A DNA stretch of 19,564 nucleotides, from contig DHDI01000024.1 in the NCBI GenBank assembly GCA_002399285.1, positions 1 to 19,564 of the forward strand. Reading direction: 5' to 3'. Of the stretch, positions 1-7,007 are shown in pieces. The position numbers and the translations under genes were made by a program. Each line of letters starts with the position of its first letter. The stretch's first letter is position 1. This stretch comes from Thermoanaerobacterales bacterium UBA4880 (lineage in GTDB: Bacteria > Bacillota > Thermoanaerobacteria > Thermoanaerobacterales > UBA4877). The notes below the pieces were generated by a model. It worked only from the letters and a program-made list of their open reading frames with translations, did not search any database and was not told the DNA's origin.

Positions 1-726
1 AATATAGATGTAAAAGCTGCAGCGAAAAAAGGGGTCTGCGTTACAAGGGTACCCAGCTATGTAGAAAGAGAAGCCGTGGCAGAGAGTGCCATAGCTCTTC
101 TCATGGATGTTATAAGAAAGATAAGAGCTGCATCATTAAGGGTTAAAGAAGGGAAATGGGCAGAAAGAGCCAAATTTGTAGGTTATGAGGTAAGGGATAA
201 GACTGCTGGAATAATTGGTTTTGGAAGTATAGGAAGCAGGGTCGGACAAATAATAAAAAATGGATTTAATGCGAAACTTATAGCATATGACTTAAACCTT
301 TCCCCTGAGGAGATCAAATGTAGGGGAGCAGAACCAGTATCTTTGGAAGAGCTGCTTAAAACAGCGGATATTATTTCTTTGAATGCATCTGTAACCTCGC
401 AAAGTTACCACATGATCACGGACAAAGAATTTTCTCTAATGAAAAAAGGAGTAATTCTTATTGACACTGCAAGAGGGGAACTCATCAATCCCGATTCATT
501 GATAAAAGCTTTAGATGATGGAATAATAGGTGAACTTGCTATGGATGTAGTGGAGGGAGAACCTATTGATAAAAACCATCCGCTGTTATCATATGACAAT
601 GTATTGATCACTCCCCACATAGGTGCATACACCTATGAAAGTTTATATGGTATGGGTGAGAAGGTCGTTAAAGATGCAGAAAAAATAGTGAGGGGAGAAA
701 TACCCGACGATGTTGTAAATGCATGA
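1..726 (+). CDS. D-isomer-specific 2-hydroxyacid dehydrogenase, 5' end cut by window
   Basis: This is the C-terminal 241 residues of an NAD-dependent D-2-hydroxyacid dehydrogenase of the phosphoglycerate/glycerate dehydrogenase superfamily. These cytoplasmic enzymes interconvert 2-hydroxy and 2-oxo acids. The frame is open from base 1, so the N-terminal part of the substrate domain lies outside. Visible landmarks are the AVAESAIALLMDV segment, the Rossmann loop GFGSIG, DTARGELIN with the catalytic Arg, the VEGEP segment with the catalytic Glu, and TPHIGAYTYE with the catalytic His. The usual 'NASVT' loop follows the second Rossmann strand. All catalytic positions are intact, so the enzyme is probably functional. 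The precise substrate cannot be told. It lies beside decayed sugar-kinase genes and a sugar ABC operon, which suggests a sugar-acid role (inference). Confidence 0.9.
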   Translation, partial: NIDVKAAAKKGVCVTRVPSYVEREAVAESAIALLMDVIRKIRAASLRVKEGKWAERAKFVGYEVRDKTAGIIGFGSIGSRVGQIIKNGFNAKLIAYDLNLSPEEIKCRGAEPVSLEELLKTADIISLNASVTSQSYHMITDKEFSLMKKGVILIDTARGELINPDSLIKALDDGIIGELAMDVVEGEPIDKNHPLLSYDNVLITPHIGAYTYESLYGMGEKVVKDAEKIVRGEIPDDVVNA

Positions 727-845
727 TCATTGGAGGGAAAAATCAATAATGGTTTAACGAATTTATTGGGTATATTGGACTTATAGGCTGGTTGGCAGTC
801 CTCTATTACTATGTGAATTATGCAAGCTATAAAAAATCTAAGTAA
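727..845 (+). other. Possible C-terminal remnant of a membrane protein
   Basis: From 750 to 845 the plus strand has a short open frame that starts just after a stop and ends in TAA. It encodes about 31 residues: a hydrophobic stretch (IGLIGWLAVLYYYV) followed by a basic tail (YKKSK). There is no start codon in frame, so it reads like the tail of a lost membrane protein. The family is not recognised. A chance frame cannot be excluded. Confidence 0.2.
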
Positions 846-1116
846 ACTGAAAAAGAGATGCCCTTTCATGGTGGTAATTGGGATAAGTAAGATTCTAATT
901 CAAAGTGCAGGCAAAATGTCGTTTAAATTTGCGCACCTTATCAATAGGACAATAAAAAATAATAAGTCTTTCTACCGTCAGCTGCCATATTGGTTGACGG
1001 TATTTTATGCCGCTTTAATCCTACTTCTTCTGGACATAAAATATTCCCAAATAGGTCTTTATATTTTAATGTCCTACTTATGGGTACCATATCATATCAT
1101 ATACGGTAGCAACTAG
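820..1116 (+). CDS. Unrecognised 98-residue frame, probably a decayed fragment
   Basis: The frame encodes a basic N-terminal half (about residues 1-55) and two hydrophobic stretches (about 58-76 and 78-95). I do not recognise a family. There is no convincing ribosome binding site before the ATG. The frame overlaps the membrane-like remnant upstream and the open frame of the kinase remnant downstream. Since everything between 727 and 1860 looks eroded, I read this as a fragment or a chance frame rather than a working gene. If real it would be a small membrane protein. Confidence 0.25.
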   Translation: MQAIKNLSKLKKRCPFMVVIGISKILIQSAGKMSFKFAHLINRTIKNNKSFYRQLPYWLTVFYAALILLLLDIKYSQIGLYILMSYLWVPYHIIYGSN

Positions 1117-1483
1117 TTTTCCTGGTGTGGTTTTAGGTAAATTGACTGTTGATGAACTAAATATTAGGAAAATGAGAAATGATTTTTCAATAATTGAAGA
1201 CGAAACGAGAAATTGCATAGTAATATTACGTGATGGAGAAGAGGTTCCCGTGGTATCCGAAAAAAATGGACAGGGTTTCTTAAGTAATCTTGATCTGCTA
1301 TTATAGGAACCCGATATAGTGATTATATCGGGCAGTCTGCTAAAGAGTCTGCAGCCTGAGTTTTATTCTAGGATAATAAGGAAAGCAAATGAGAGGAGAA
1401 TGTTCACGATACTAAAGAGACGTCTGATTATTATAGCAGAATACATGTTTCGAAAGTCAATGAATATTGATATTTGGGGATAA
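1070..1483 (+). pseudogene. Decayed PfkB-family sugar kinase (1-phosphofructokinase/tagatose-6-phosphate kinase type)
   Basis: The plus frame starting at 1070 has no start codon. It reads GKLTVDELNIRKMRNDF, then EDETRNCIVIL, then an in-frame TAG at 1304-1306. It continues in the same frame as PDIVIISGSLLKSLQPEFY and IIRKANERRMFTIL. This order matches the middle of the FruK/LacC subgroup of PfkB kinases: the GE-L-DEL...GI..DF segment, the ETR-N-I-L segment, and the DIVVISGSLP...FY..LI..AN segment. The N-terminus and the C-terminal nucleotide- and sugar-binding half (GxGD motif) are missing, and the frame runs out at 1481-1483. It is therefore a pseudogene, probably once part of the same sugar locus as the transporter downstream. 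Confidence 0.7.
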
Positions 1484-1520
1484 TCATTTTATGGCTGGAG
1501 GGGTAATGACTGAGAAAACC

Positions 1521-1700
1521 AAACGGAGAGAAGAGTAGACACAACGCTTAAGGTGTCAGAAGTAGAGGATACAGCCCGCGCGGAAGAATGATGGTGGCCA
1601 AGGTATTTGAAAAAGTTGGCTATTATATTGGTATGTATGGTAAACTGTGTTTAGTATCATAAATCCTGAGATTGCTATAATCGGCAGCCAACGCTATGAC
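1521..1700 (+). pseudogene. Remnant of a ROK sugar kinase, related to the intact kinase at 5592-6539
   Basis: The DNA from about 1521 to 1690 aligns with about 6177-6356 inside the intact ROK gene. Translated pieces in shifting frames are VDTTLKVSEVEDTARAE (stop after), AKVFEKVGYYIGM, and SIINPEIAIIG. The intact protein has VDTTLKASDVADAARAG, IKVFEEAGRYIGM and NIINPELVVIG. At least one deletion and several frameshifts and stops separate the pieces. It is a dead fragment of about 55-60 codons from the C-terminal domain. It could derive from a duplication of the operon or from an older kinase gene at this place. Confidence 0.75.
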
Positions 1701-1767
1701 GAAGAGCACGGGATGCGTGCATAGACGGGAGGTGCAAAGCCTGCTGGATCAAGTCAATGTTATGCAA

Positions 1768-1795
1768 TTAACATAGAGTTTGCAGTAACTATTAA
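1768..1795 (+). promoter_or_regulatory. Candidate promoter for the sugar ABC operon
   Basis: A TTAACA box at 1768-1773 and a TATTAA box at 1790-1795 are separated by 16 bases and lie about 85 bp before the binding-protein gene. The match to the sigma-A consensus is moderate (5/6 and 4/6). The leader in between holds a G-run at 1801-1807 and no clear terminator or cre-like palindrome. Confidence 0.35.
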
Positions 1796-1879
1796 ATAAG
1801 GGGGGGTGTTGCCGGGCCAAATGCATCTCGCATCATCGGACGGACCGCCAATAAAAATCATATTTAGGGGGTAGGGAAA

Positions 1880-2953
1880 ATGAGCAAGAGTTTAAAGAGG
1901 CTTATTGCCATTCTGGCGGTAATGATCATGACCGTAGGACTTACGGCAGGATGCGGAAATTCTTCCGAGAGCGGTGCTCCCTCGGAAGGTGCTTCATCAG
2001 GCAAAGAGATAAAGATCGGAGTCGCACTGTATAAGTTTGACGACACTTTTATTTCGACTGTAAGAAAGGCCATAGAAGAGGATGCAGAGGCAAAAAGTAA
2101 GGAAACGGGAGAGAAAATAACGATCAACGCTGTGGATGGACAGGGACAGCAGGCAACCCAGAATGACCAGATAGACACCTTCATAACGCAGAAATATGAC
2201 GTGCTGGCAGTGAATATGGTGGACAGAACGTCCGCATCGGTCATCATAGACAAAGCGAAGGAAGCCAATATTCCCGTCGTATTCTTCAACCGTGAACCGG
2301 TAAAAGAAGATCTTGCCAGATGGGATAAGGTCTATTATGTCGGTGCCAAAGCGGAGGAATCGGGAACGATACAGGGACAGATACTGGCCGATTATTGGAT
2401 GGCTCATCCCGAAGCCGATAAAAACGGTGACGGCATAATGCAGTATGTCATGCTGCAGGGCGAGCCGGGACATCAGGATGCCATATTGAGATCCGAGTAT
2501 TCGGTCAAGGCTTTGGACGAAGCCGGCGTCAAGATTCAAGAACTGGCAAAAGACACCGCAAACTGGCAGCGCGTGCAAGGCCAGGAAAAGATGTCAGCCT
2601 GGCTTGCGGCTTACGGCGATAAGATAGAGGCGGTTTTGGCAAACAACGACGATATGGCGCTGGGAGCCATAGAGGCCTTGAAGGCCGCAGGTTATTTTTC
2701 CGGTGATAAGTTTATGCCCGTGGTCGGCGTCGACGCCACGGCTCCGGCACTGGACGCCCTGGCGGCCGATCAGCTTCTGGGGACCGCGCTCAATGATTCC
2801 GAAGGACAGGGAAAGGGAATTTTTGACTTCTCTTATGCGCTGGCAAAGGGAGAGGACCCCGCAAAATCCATACAGGGCATAACCGACGGCAAGTATCTGT
2901 GGGTGCCTTACAAAGCCGTAACCAAAGAGAACATGAACGAATTTAAGAAATAG
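1880..2953 (+). CDS. mglB: Galactose/glucose-type ABC transporter substrate-binding lipoprotein
   Basis: This 357-residue lipoprotein captures a hexose outside the membrane and delivers it to the MglA/MglC transporter encoded next. The signal peptide ends in a lipobox LTAGC with the acylated Cys at residue 25, so in a Firmicute it is anchored on the outer face of the membrane. A Ser/Gly-rich linker follows. The mature part is a type I periplasmic-binding fold. It carries the calcium-binding loop typical of MglB (DKNGDGIMQ, residues 180-188) and, in order, FNREP, YYVGAKAEESG, LQGEPGHQDA, ANNDDMALGAIEALK, VVGVDA and LNDSEGQ. These match the E. coli galactose/glucose-binding protein almost block by block. 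The start is supported by AGGGGGT at 1866-1872. Substrate by homology is D-galactose or D-glucose; a related pentose or hexose is possible. Confidence 0.92.
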   Translation: MSKSLKRLIAILAVMIMTVGLTAGCGNSSESGAPSEGASSGKEIKIGVALYKFDDTFISTVRKAIEEDAEAKSKETGEKITINAVDGQGQQATQNDQIDTFITQKYDVLAVNMVDRTSASVIIDKAKEANIPVVFFNREPVKEDLARWDKVYYVGAKAEESGTIQGQILADYWMAHPEADKNGDGIMQYVMLQGEPGHQDAILRSEYSVKALDEAGVKIQELAKDTANWQRVQGQEKMSAWLAAYGDKIEAVLANNDDMALGAIEALKAAGYFSGDKFMPVVGVDATAPALDALAADQLLGTALNDSEGQGKGIFDFSYALAKGEDPAKSIQGITDGKYLWVPYKAVTKENMNEFKK

Positions 2954-2961
2954 GAACGACC

Positions 2962-3008
2962 GGCGGGTGCGAATGCCAGACCTATGGGTTTGCGCATCCG
3001 CACCCGCC
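2962..3008 (+). terminator. Intercistronic GC-rich hairpin between mglB and mglA
   Basis: Arms 2962-2976 and 2994-3008 are complementary over 15 bases with one A/C mismatch and a 17-base loop. No T-run follows, so it is probably not a full terminator. Such hairpins after a binding-protein gene usually protect the upstream mRNA or cause partial termination, so that the binding protein outnumbers the membrane parts. That role is inferred. Confidence 0.65.
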
Positions 3009-3035
3009 TAACCTATTTATTATTGAGGTGGAACA

Positions 3036-4547
3036 ATGCCGAACGAATATATTTTGGAAATGAAAAATATATCAAAAAGGTTTCCCGGGGTACAAGCATT
3101 AAATAATGTGACCTTAAAGGCCAGACCGGGTTCGGTGCATGCACTGGTAGGCGAGAACGGCGCGGGCAAGTCGACCCTGATGAAATGTCTCTTCGGTATT
3201 TATTTTTATGACAGCGGCGAGATCATTTTTGAAGGGGAAAACTGTCTGTTTAAAAAGCCCGAAGAGGCTATCGCCAAGGGCATATCCATGATACAACAGG
3301 AACAAAATCCCATTCCCTACCGGACGGTCATGGAGAATATCTGGCTGGGAAGGTATCCCATGAAGAAATATATGGGAATACCAGTCATAGACGACGGCAG
3401 GATGTATGACTCCACAAAGGCCCTTTTCGACGACCTCGGAATAAATATAGATCCTAAGGCAATGGCAGCGGCTTTATCAGTGTCCCAGCTGCAGATGATA
3501 GAGATCGCCAAGGCGGTTTCCTATAACGCCAAGGTCATAGTGATGGATGAACCGACGTCGTCTTTAACGGAAAACGAAGTGGGACAGCTCTTCAGGATTA
3601 TCAATGAATTAAAGAGCAACGGGGTTGCCATAATATATATTTCACACAGGCTGGAGGAAATTTTTGAGATAGCCGATGAGGTCACCATAATGAGAGACGG
3701 CAACTATATAGGCGAATGGCCTATAGATGAGATCACGCTCGACATGGTGATATCAAAAATGGTGGGACGGGAGCTTACAAAAAGGTTTCCGCCAAAGCAT
3801 AATGTCCCGGGAGACGTAATATTAAAGGCAGAAAACCTTACGTCGATAAACCCGAAATCATTTAAGGACGTTTCCTTTGAGCTCCGGCACGGGGAGATAC
3901 TCGGAGTGGGAGGACTGGTGGGTGCCCAGAGGACGGAACTGATGGAATCGGTATTTGGTCTGCGGCACATCGTCAGGGGGCACGTTTATATAAACGGAAA
4001 GGAAATCGCCATAAAAAATCCTATTGAGGCGAAGATGCACAAACTTGCTTTGCTTACGGAGGACAGAAGAGACACCGGTATCTTTCCCGTTCTGTCCGTG
4101 TCCGACAATATGCTGATAGCGAGCTGGAACAAATATAAAAAGCGGGGGAATGTTATAGATGGTAAAAATTCGCTGAGCGATGTGGGTAAAGGCATAAAGG
4201 CCCTAGATATAAAGACCCCCTCCCATAAGACGCTGATGCAATATTTATCCGGCGGCAATCAGCAGAAGGTGATATTTGAAAGATGGCTGCTTACCGATTC
4301 CGAGATACTCATACTGGACGAACCTACCCGCGGCATAGACGTCGGCGCTAAATACGAGATCTACAGCATCATAGCCGACCTGGCCGGTAAGGGGAAAAGC
4401 ATAATTATGATATCCTCGGAAATGCCCGAGCTCATCGGCATGTCCGACAGGATAATGGTCATGTGCGAGGGAAGGATAAGCGGATTTGTAAACGGCGAAG
4501 GAGCCGACGAAGAGATCATAATGAGATATGCCACGCAATACGCCTGA
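3036..4547 (+). CDS. mglA: Sugar ABC transporter, twin ATP-binding protein
   Basis: This is the cytoplasmic ATPase of a monosaccharide importer, 503 residues with two ABC domains in one chain, as in MglA/RbsA/XylG. Domain 1 (about 1-240) has Walker A GENGAGKST at 39-47, a modified signature LSVSQLQMIEIAKA (147-160), Walker B VIVMDEPTSS (167-176), and the switch His in YISHRLEE. Domain 2 (about 260-503) has a degenerate Walker A (GGLVGAQRTEL, 292-302, no GKS/T), a canonical signature LSGGNQQK (404-411) and LILDEPTRGID (425-435). The unequal pair of sites is normal for this family. GAGGTGG at 3025-3031 precedes the ATG. It lies between mglB and mglC in the same operon. Confidence 0.93.
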   Translation: MPNEYILEMKNISKRFPGVQALNNVTLKARPGSVHALVGENGAGKSTLMKCLFGIYFYDSGEIIFEGENCLFKKPEEAIAKGISMIQQEQNPIPYRTVMENIWLGRYPMKKYMGIPVIDDGRMYDSTKALFDDLGINIDPKAMAAALSVSQLQMIEIAKAVSYNAKVIVMDEPTSSLTENEVGQLFRIINELKSNGVAIIYISHRLEEIFEIADEVTIMRDGNYIGEWPIDEITLDMVISKMVGRELTKRFPPKHNVPGDVILKAENLTSINPKSFKDVSFELRHGEILGVGGLVGAQRTELMESVFGLRHIVRGHVYINGKEIAIKNPIEAKMHKLALLTEDRRDTGIFPVLSVSDNMLIASWNKYKKRGNVIDGKNSLSDVGKGIKALDIKTPSHKTLMQYLSGGNQQKVIFERWLLTDSEILILDEPTRGIDVGAKYEIYSIIADLAGKGKSIIMISSEMPELIGMSDRIMVMCEGRISGFVNGEGADEEIIMRYATQYA

Positions 4548-4565
4548 TTTAGGAGGTTAATGGAA

Positions 4566-5567
4566 ATGGATAATGCAGTGAAAAACGAAAATGCATTTTC
4601 TATAAAAAGTTTTGCGAGCAAATATGCCATATATCTGGTGCTGATCGTGCTGTTTATAGGCATGGGCCTGGTCGACAGGAACTTTTTCTCCTTGAGCAAC
4701 GTAAAGAATATATTGATCATTGCGGCGGTCAGGATAATTATAGCCTTGGGCGAAGGCAACATCCTGATAACGCACGGCGTGGACCTCTCCGCCGGCCGTC
4801 TCGTCGGCCTTACCGCCTGCATAGCCGCCAGTATGCTGCAGCGGCCCGATTATGCTTATAAGATGTTTGAGACGCTGCCGCAGCTGCCGCTTGTTGTTCC
4901 CATCCTTCTGGCGGTATGCGTCGGCTTGCTGTTCGGATTGTTTAACGGCTGCACCATATCTTATCTGAAACTGCCGCCGTTTATTGCCACGTTGGGCACG
5001 ATGGTCATCGCCTATGGATTTGCCAGCATCTACACCGATGCGCAGCCTATAGGCGGGCTGAGGGACGACTTTACCAGACTGGCGTCGGGGAGTGTGCTTA
5101 CCATACCAAATCTTGTGATCATAGCCCTTATAGCCTCATTGATTATTTGGTTTATACTCAATAAGACGTCCTTCGGTAAATATATCTATGCCATCGGCGG
5201 CAATCCCAATGCCGCGATGGTTTCGGGAGTAAATATAAACCGTACCACCATAAGCGTGTATGCGCTGGCGGGAGCGCTGTACGGATTGGCCGGCGCGCTG
5301 CTGGCGGCAAGGAGCGGCGGAGCGACCAACAACTACGGATTGTCCTATGAACTGGACGCCATTGCCGCATGCACCATCGGCGGGGTATCGCAGTCCGGCG
5401 GCATCGGCACCGTTCAGGGCATAATTACCGGCGTCCTCATATTCGAGGTAATGAACAACGGGCTCGTCATACTCGGCGTATCCGCGTATTGGCAGCAGGT
5501 AATAAAGGGAATCATTATAATCGGCGCCGTGGCGTTCGATATACGTAAATATATTGCTAAGAGGTAA
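4566..5567 (+). CDS. mglC: Sugar ABC transporter permease
   Basis: This is the membrane channel subunit of the importer, of the BPD_transp_2 (RbsC/MglC/XylH) family. From this start it has 333 residues. Hydrophobic helices run throughout, beginning with YAIYLVLIVLFIGMGLV after a short charged N-terminus. Family landmarks are the GVDLSAGRLVGLTA loop, the cytoplasmic LPPFIATLGTM segment, SFGKYIYAIGGNPNAA, and SYELDAIAACTIGGVS, followed by the GGIGTVQGIITGVL helix. An ATG lies at 4560, but AGGAGG at 4551-4556 would then be only 3 bases away. The ATG at 4566 gives the usual 9-base spacing, so I prefer it. The gene follows mglA by about 18 bp and needs MglA for energy. Confidence 0.93.
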   Translation: MDNAVKNENAFSIKSFASKYAIYLVLIVLFIGMGLVDRNFFSLSNVKNILIIAAVRIIIALGEGNILITHGVDLSAGRLVGLTACIAASMLQRPDYAYKMFETLPQLPLVVPILLAVCVGLLFGLFNGCTISYLKLPPFIATLGTMVIAYGFASIYTDAQPIGGLRDDFTRLASGSVLTIPNLVIIALIASLIIWFILNKTSFGKYIYAIGGNPNAAMVSGVNINRTTISVYALAGALYGLAGALLAARSGGATNNYGLSYELDAIAACTIGGVSQSGGIGTVQGIITGVLIFEVMNNGLVILGVSAYWQQVIKGIIIIGAVAFDIRKYIAKR

Positions 5568-5591
5568 TCTGCTAAAGATAGGATGATGACT

Positions 5592-6539
5592 ATGAGAAAA
5601 TCAATAGGCGCAGATATCGGCGGTACGAAGATGAATTTTGCGGTCGTAGGTGAGGACGGCAGTTTGGAAGACAAATTCCGCATACCTACGCCCGCTTATG
5701 TTTCGAGAGATGAATTCATGGATATTTTGGAGAAAAACATAGAGTTCCTCTCGGGAAAATACGACGTGTGCGGCATAGGCGTGGGAGTGCCGGGACTTCA
5801 GGATGTGGAAAAGGGAGTCGCCATATTGGCGGGAAACTGTCCCGCCCTGCACGATACCCCCGTCGCTGATATACTCGGGGAAAAATTCGGAATCCCGGCA
5901 TACATCGATAACGACGTACGCGTGGCCACGTTGGGTGAATACTGGTTCGGAGCGGGCAAGGGCGCCCGGACAATGATATGCATAACGCTGGGCACCGGCA
6001 TCGGATCCGGAATAATTTTGCAGGGAAAGCTCTGGCGGGGCAGCAGCTATGCCGCCGGGGAGATAGGGCATATCAGGCTTAAGGAGGATTGGCTGACATC
6101 CACCCTGGATATGGACGGTACTCTGGAGGCGATATCTTCCGGCCCGGCCATTGCCACCGCATATAAAAAGCTGGTAAACGGAGAAAAGATGGAAGGAACC
6201 GTGGACACCACGCTCAAAGCGTCGGATGTGGCTGATGCGGCCCGGGCGGGAGACAAGACGGCCATTAAGGTATTTGAAGAGGCCGGACGCTATATCGGTA
6301 TGGGAATGGCGGCCTGCGTCAACATCATAAATCCCGAGCTCGTGGTGATAGGAGGCGGCCTGGCCGATGCCGGAGATTTTCTTCTCCGGCCCGCCTATGA
6401 GACATATCGAAAGTATACCGTCGAGGTGGCTAAGCGCATATGCAGTCTGGAACATGCCCGGCTGGGCAATGACGCAGGAGTGGCGGGCGCCGGAGCCATG
6501 GTGTTCCATTACTTGGACGGCGACAGGTTCTGGATTTGA
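5592..6539 (+). CDS. ROK-family sugar kinase (glucokinase-like), zinc motif absent
   Basis: This cytoplasmic enzyme would phosphorylate the sugar imported by the MglBAC transporter, using ATP. The chain has 315 residues from this start. The phosphate-binding motif GADIGGTK lies near residues 6-13, GVGVPGL follows, and IDNDVRVA contains the catalytic Asp (about 108). ITLGTGIGSG is the adenosine-side loop, and AGEIGH has the sugar-contacting Glu and the His (about 157-160). The C-terminus carries NIINPELVVIGGG. The usual ROK zinc cluster CxCGxxGCxE should follow AGEIGH, but here that stretch has no cysteine (WLTSTLDMDGTLEAISSG). ATGs at 5583, 5586 and 5592 are possible. 5592 gives the typical ROK N-terminus and the best spacing from AGGATG at 5580-5585. 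The substrate is inferred from context as galactose, glucose or a derivative. Confidence 0.88.
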   Translation: MRKSIGADIGGTKMNFAVVGEDGSLEDKFRIPTPAYVSRDEFMDILEKNIEFLSGKYDVCGIGVGVPGLQDVEKGVAILAGNCPALHDTPVADILGEKFGIPAYIDNDVRVATLGEYWFGAGKGARTMICITLGTGIGSGIILQGKLWRGSSYAAGEIGHIRLKEDWLTSTLDMDGTLEAISSGPAIATAYKKLVNGEKMEGTVDTTLKASDVADAARAGDKTAIKVFEEAGRYIGMGMAACVNIINPELVVIGGGLADAGDFLLRPAYETYRKYTVEVAKRICSLEHARLGNDAGVAGAGAMVFHYLDGDRFWI

Positions 6540-6548
6540 TATAAAATC

Positions 6549-6577
6549 TTGTATAACCATGAATATTTTAGTAAAAT
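6549..6577 (+). promoter_or_regulatory. Promoter of the toxin mRNA
   Basis: TTGTAT at 6549-6554 and TAAAAT at 6572-6577 are 17 bases apart. Transcription would begin near 6584, exactly where an 11-base sequence (6584-6594) starts. That sequence also opens the antisense RNA on the other strand (inverted copy 6796-6806). Confidence 0.55.
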
Positions 6578-6642
6578 AGGAATAAGGTAATCGGATCAAC
6601 GCAGGTGTGGCTGCCACTTTCCCGCAAGGGAGGTGGATGCTT

Positions 6643-6729
6643 ATGATGAATACATACGAAACCCTATCTTTAATGATAGCTTTCGGAATGTTGATCGTAG
6701 CAATTCTGGGTTTTCCCAGAAAAAAATAG
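6643..6729 (+). CDS. Small hydrophobic type I toxin (TxpA/BsrG-like, holin-like toxin family)
   Basis: The predicted peptide has 28 residues: MMNTYETLS, then a membrane segment (LMIAFGMLIVAILGF), then a basic tail PRKK. The start TYE-(S/T)-L..MI.FG is the hallmark of TxpA and BsrG of Bacillus subtilis and of the putative holin-like toxin family. In those, a single helix disrupts the cell membrane. The ribosome binding site GGGAGGTGG (6628-6636) is very strong. ATG codons at 6637, 6643 and 6646 are all in frame; 6643 or 6646 fits the spacing. The gene sits between its own promoter (6549-6577) and a convergent antisense RNA promoter (6814-6841), the layout of BsrG/SR4 and TxpA/RatA. The peptide is shorter at the C-terminus than those named relatives, so activity is uncertain. 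Confidence 0.72.
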   Translation: MMNTYETLSLMIAFGMLIVAILGFPRKK

Positions 6730-6753
6730 ACCGCCCTGCGCCTCAGGACAGTC
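6720..6753 (-). terminator. Intrinsic terminator of the antisense RNA
   Basis: Arms 6729-6736 and 6746-6753 form an 8-bp stem with a 9-base loop. Read on the minus strand the two imperfect pairs are G-U wobbles and a T-run (6720-6726) follows. On the plus strand the same pairs would be C-A mismatches. The element is thus tuned to the minus strand. Confidence 0.6.
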
Positions 6754-6807
6754 TATAATTTTGTAAGCTGTTTTGGGCAACCACATCATGTGGTGCCGAT
6801 TACCTTT
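6720..6807 (-). ncRNA. Candidate antisense antitoxin RNA
   Basis: A strong minus-strand promoter would start an RNA near 6807. A hairpin with a T-run would end it near 6720, giving about 88 nt. It overlaps the last codons of the toxin gene and any 3' untranslated part of the toxin mRNA, as in known 3'-overlapping type I pairs. Its 5' end repeats the first 11 bases of the toxin mRNA leader. It next carries a small hairpin (6781-6795: CCACATCATGTGG on the plus strand). Its GGCACCACA could pair with UGUGGCUGCC in the toxin leader apart from one bulged base. RNA boundaries are predicted, not observed. Confidence 0.55.
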
Positions 6808-6813
6808 ACCTGT

Positions 6814-6841
6814 ATTATACCATAAAAAACATAAATGTAAA
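6814..6841 (-). promoter_or_regulatory. Promoter of the antisense RNA
   Basis: On the minus strand TTTACA (6841-6836) and a perfect TATAAT (6819-6814) are 16 bases apart, with TGG before TATAAT giving an extended -10. It is a stronger match than the toxin promoter, as expected if the RNA antitoxin must be in excess. Confidence 0.7.
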
Positions 6842-6876
6842 CATCGCAATTTAATTGCCGCCGATAGCTATCCAAT

Positions 6877-6936
6877 AGTAAATTTTCAGAGTAACTTCCA
6901 GAGGATAAGGGGTGGAATTTAATTTGAAAATTTACT
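6877..6936. repeat. 60-nt inverted repeat (hairpin)
   Basis: Arms 6877-6899 and 6914-6936 match in 20 of 23 positions around a 14-base centre. The outer 12 bases (AGTAAATTTTCA and its complement) are perfect. It lies between the toxin module and the serS promoter. It has no T-run, so a terminator is unlikely. It could be a MITE-like element or a protein-binding site. Confidence 0.7.
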
Positions 6937-6972
6937 CGCTAAAAGTATTAATTAAAGAATTATGAATCAGTA

Positions 6973-7001
6973 TTGCAATTTCGGGCAAACTGTCATATAA
7001 T
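6973..7001 (+). promoter_or_regulatory. Promoter of the serS T-box transcript
   Basis: TTGCAA at 6973-6978, a 17-base spacer, and a perfect TATAAT at 6996-7001. Transcription would begin near 7008, just before the T-box stem I. Confidence 0.75.
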
Positions 7002-7007
7002 CTAATA

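Noticed and set aside
1310..1332. Perfect 9-bp inverted repeat that looks like a terminator
   Set aside because: It lies inside the PfkB-like remnant where the bases encode the conserved PDIVIISG segment, and no T-run follows. The symmetry is most likely a by-product of coding.
5601..6617. Long minus-strand open frame of 338 codons opposite the ROK kinase
   Set aside because: The plus strand encodes a complete ROK kinase with all expected motifs. The antisense frame shows no family pattern and is a shadow of GC-rich codons.
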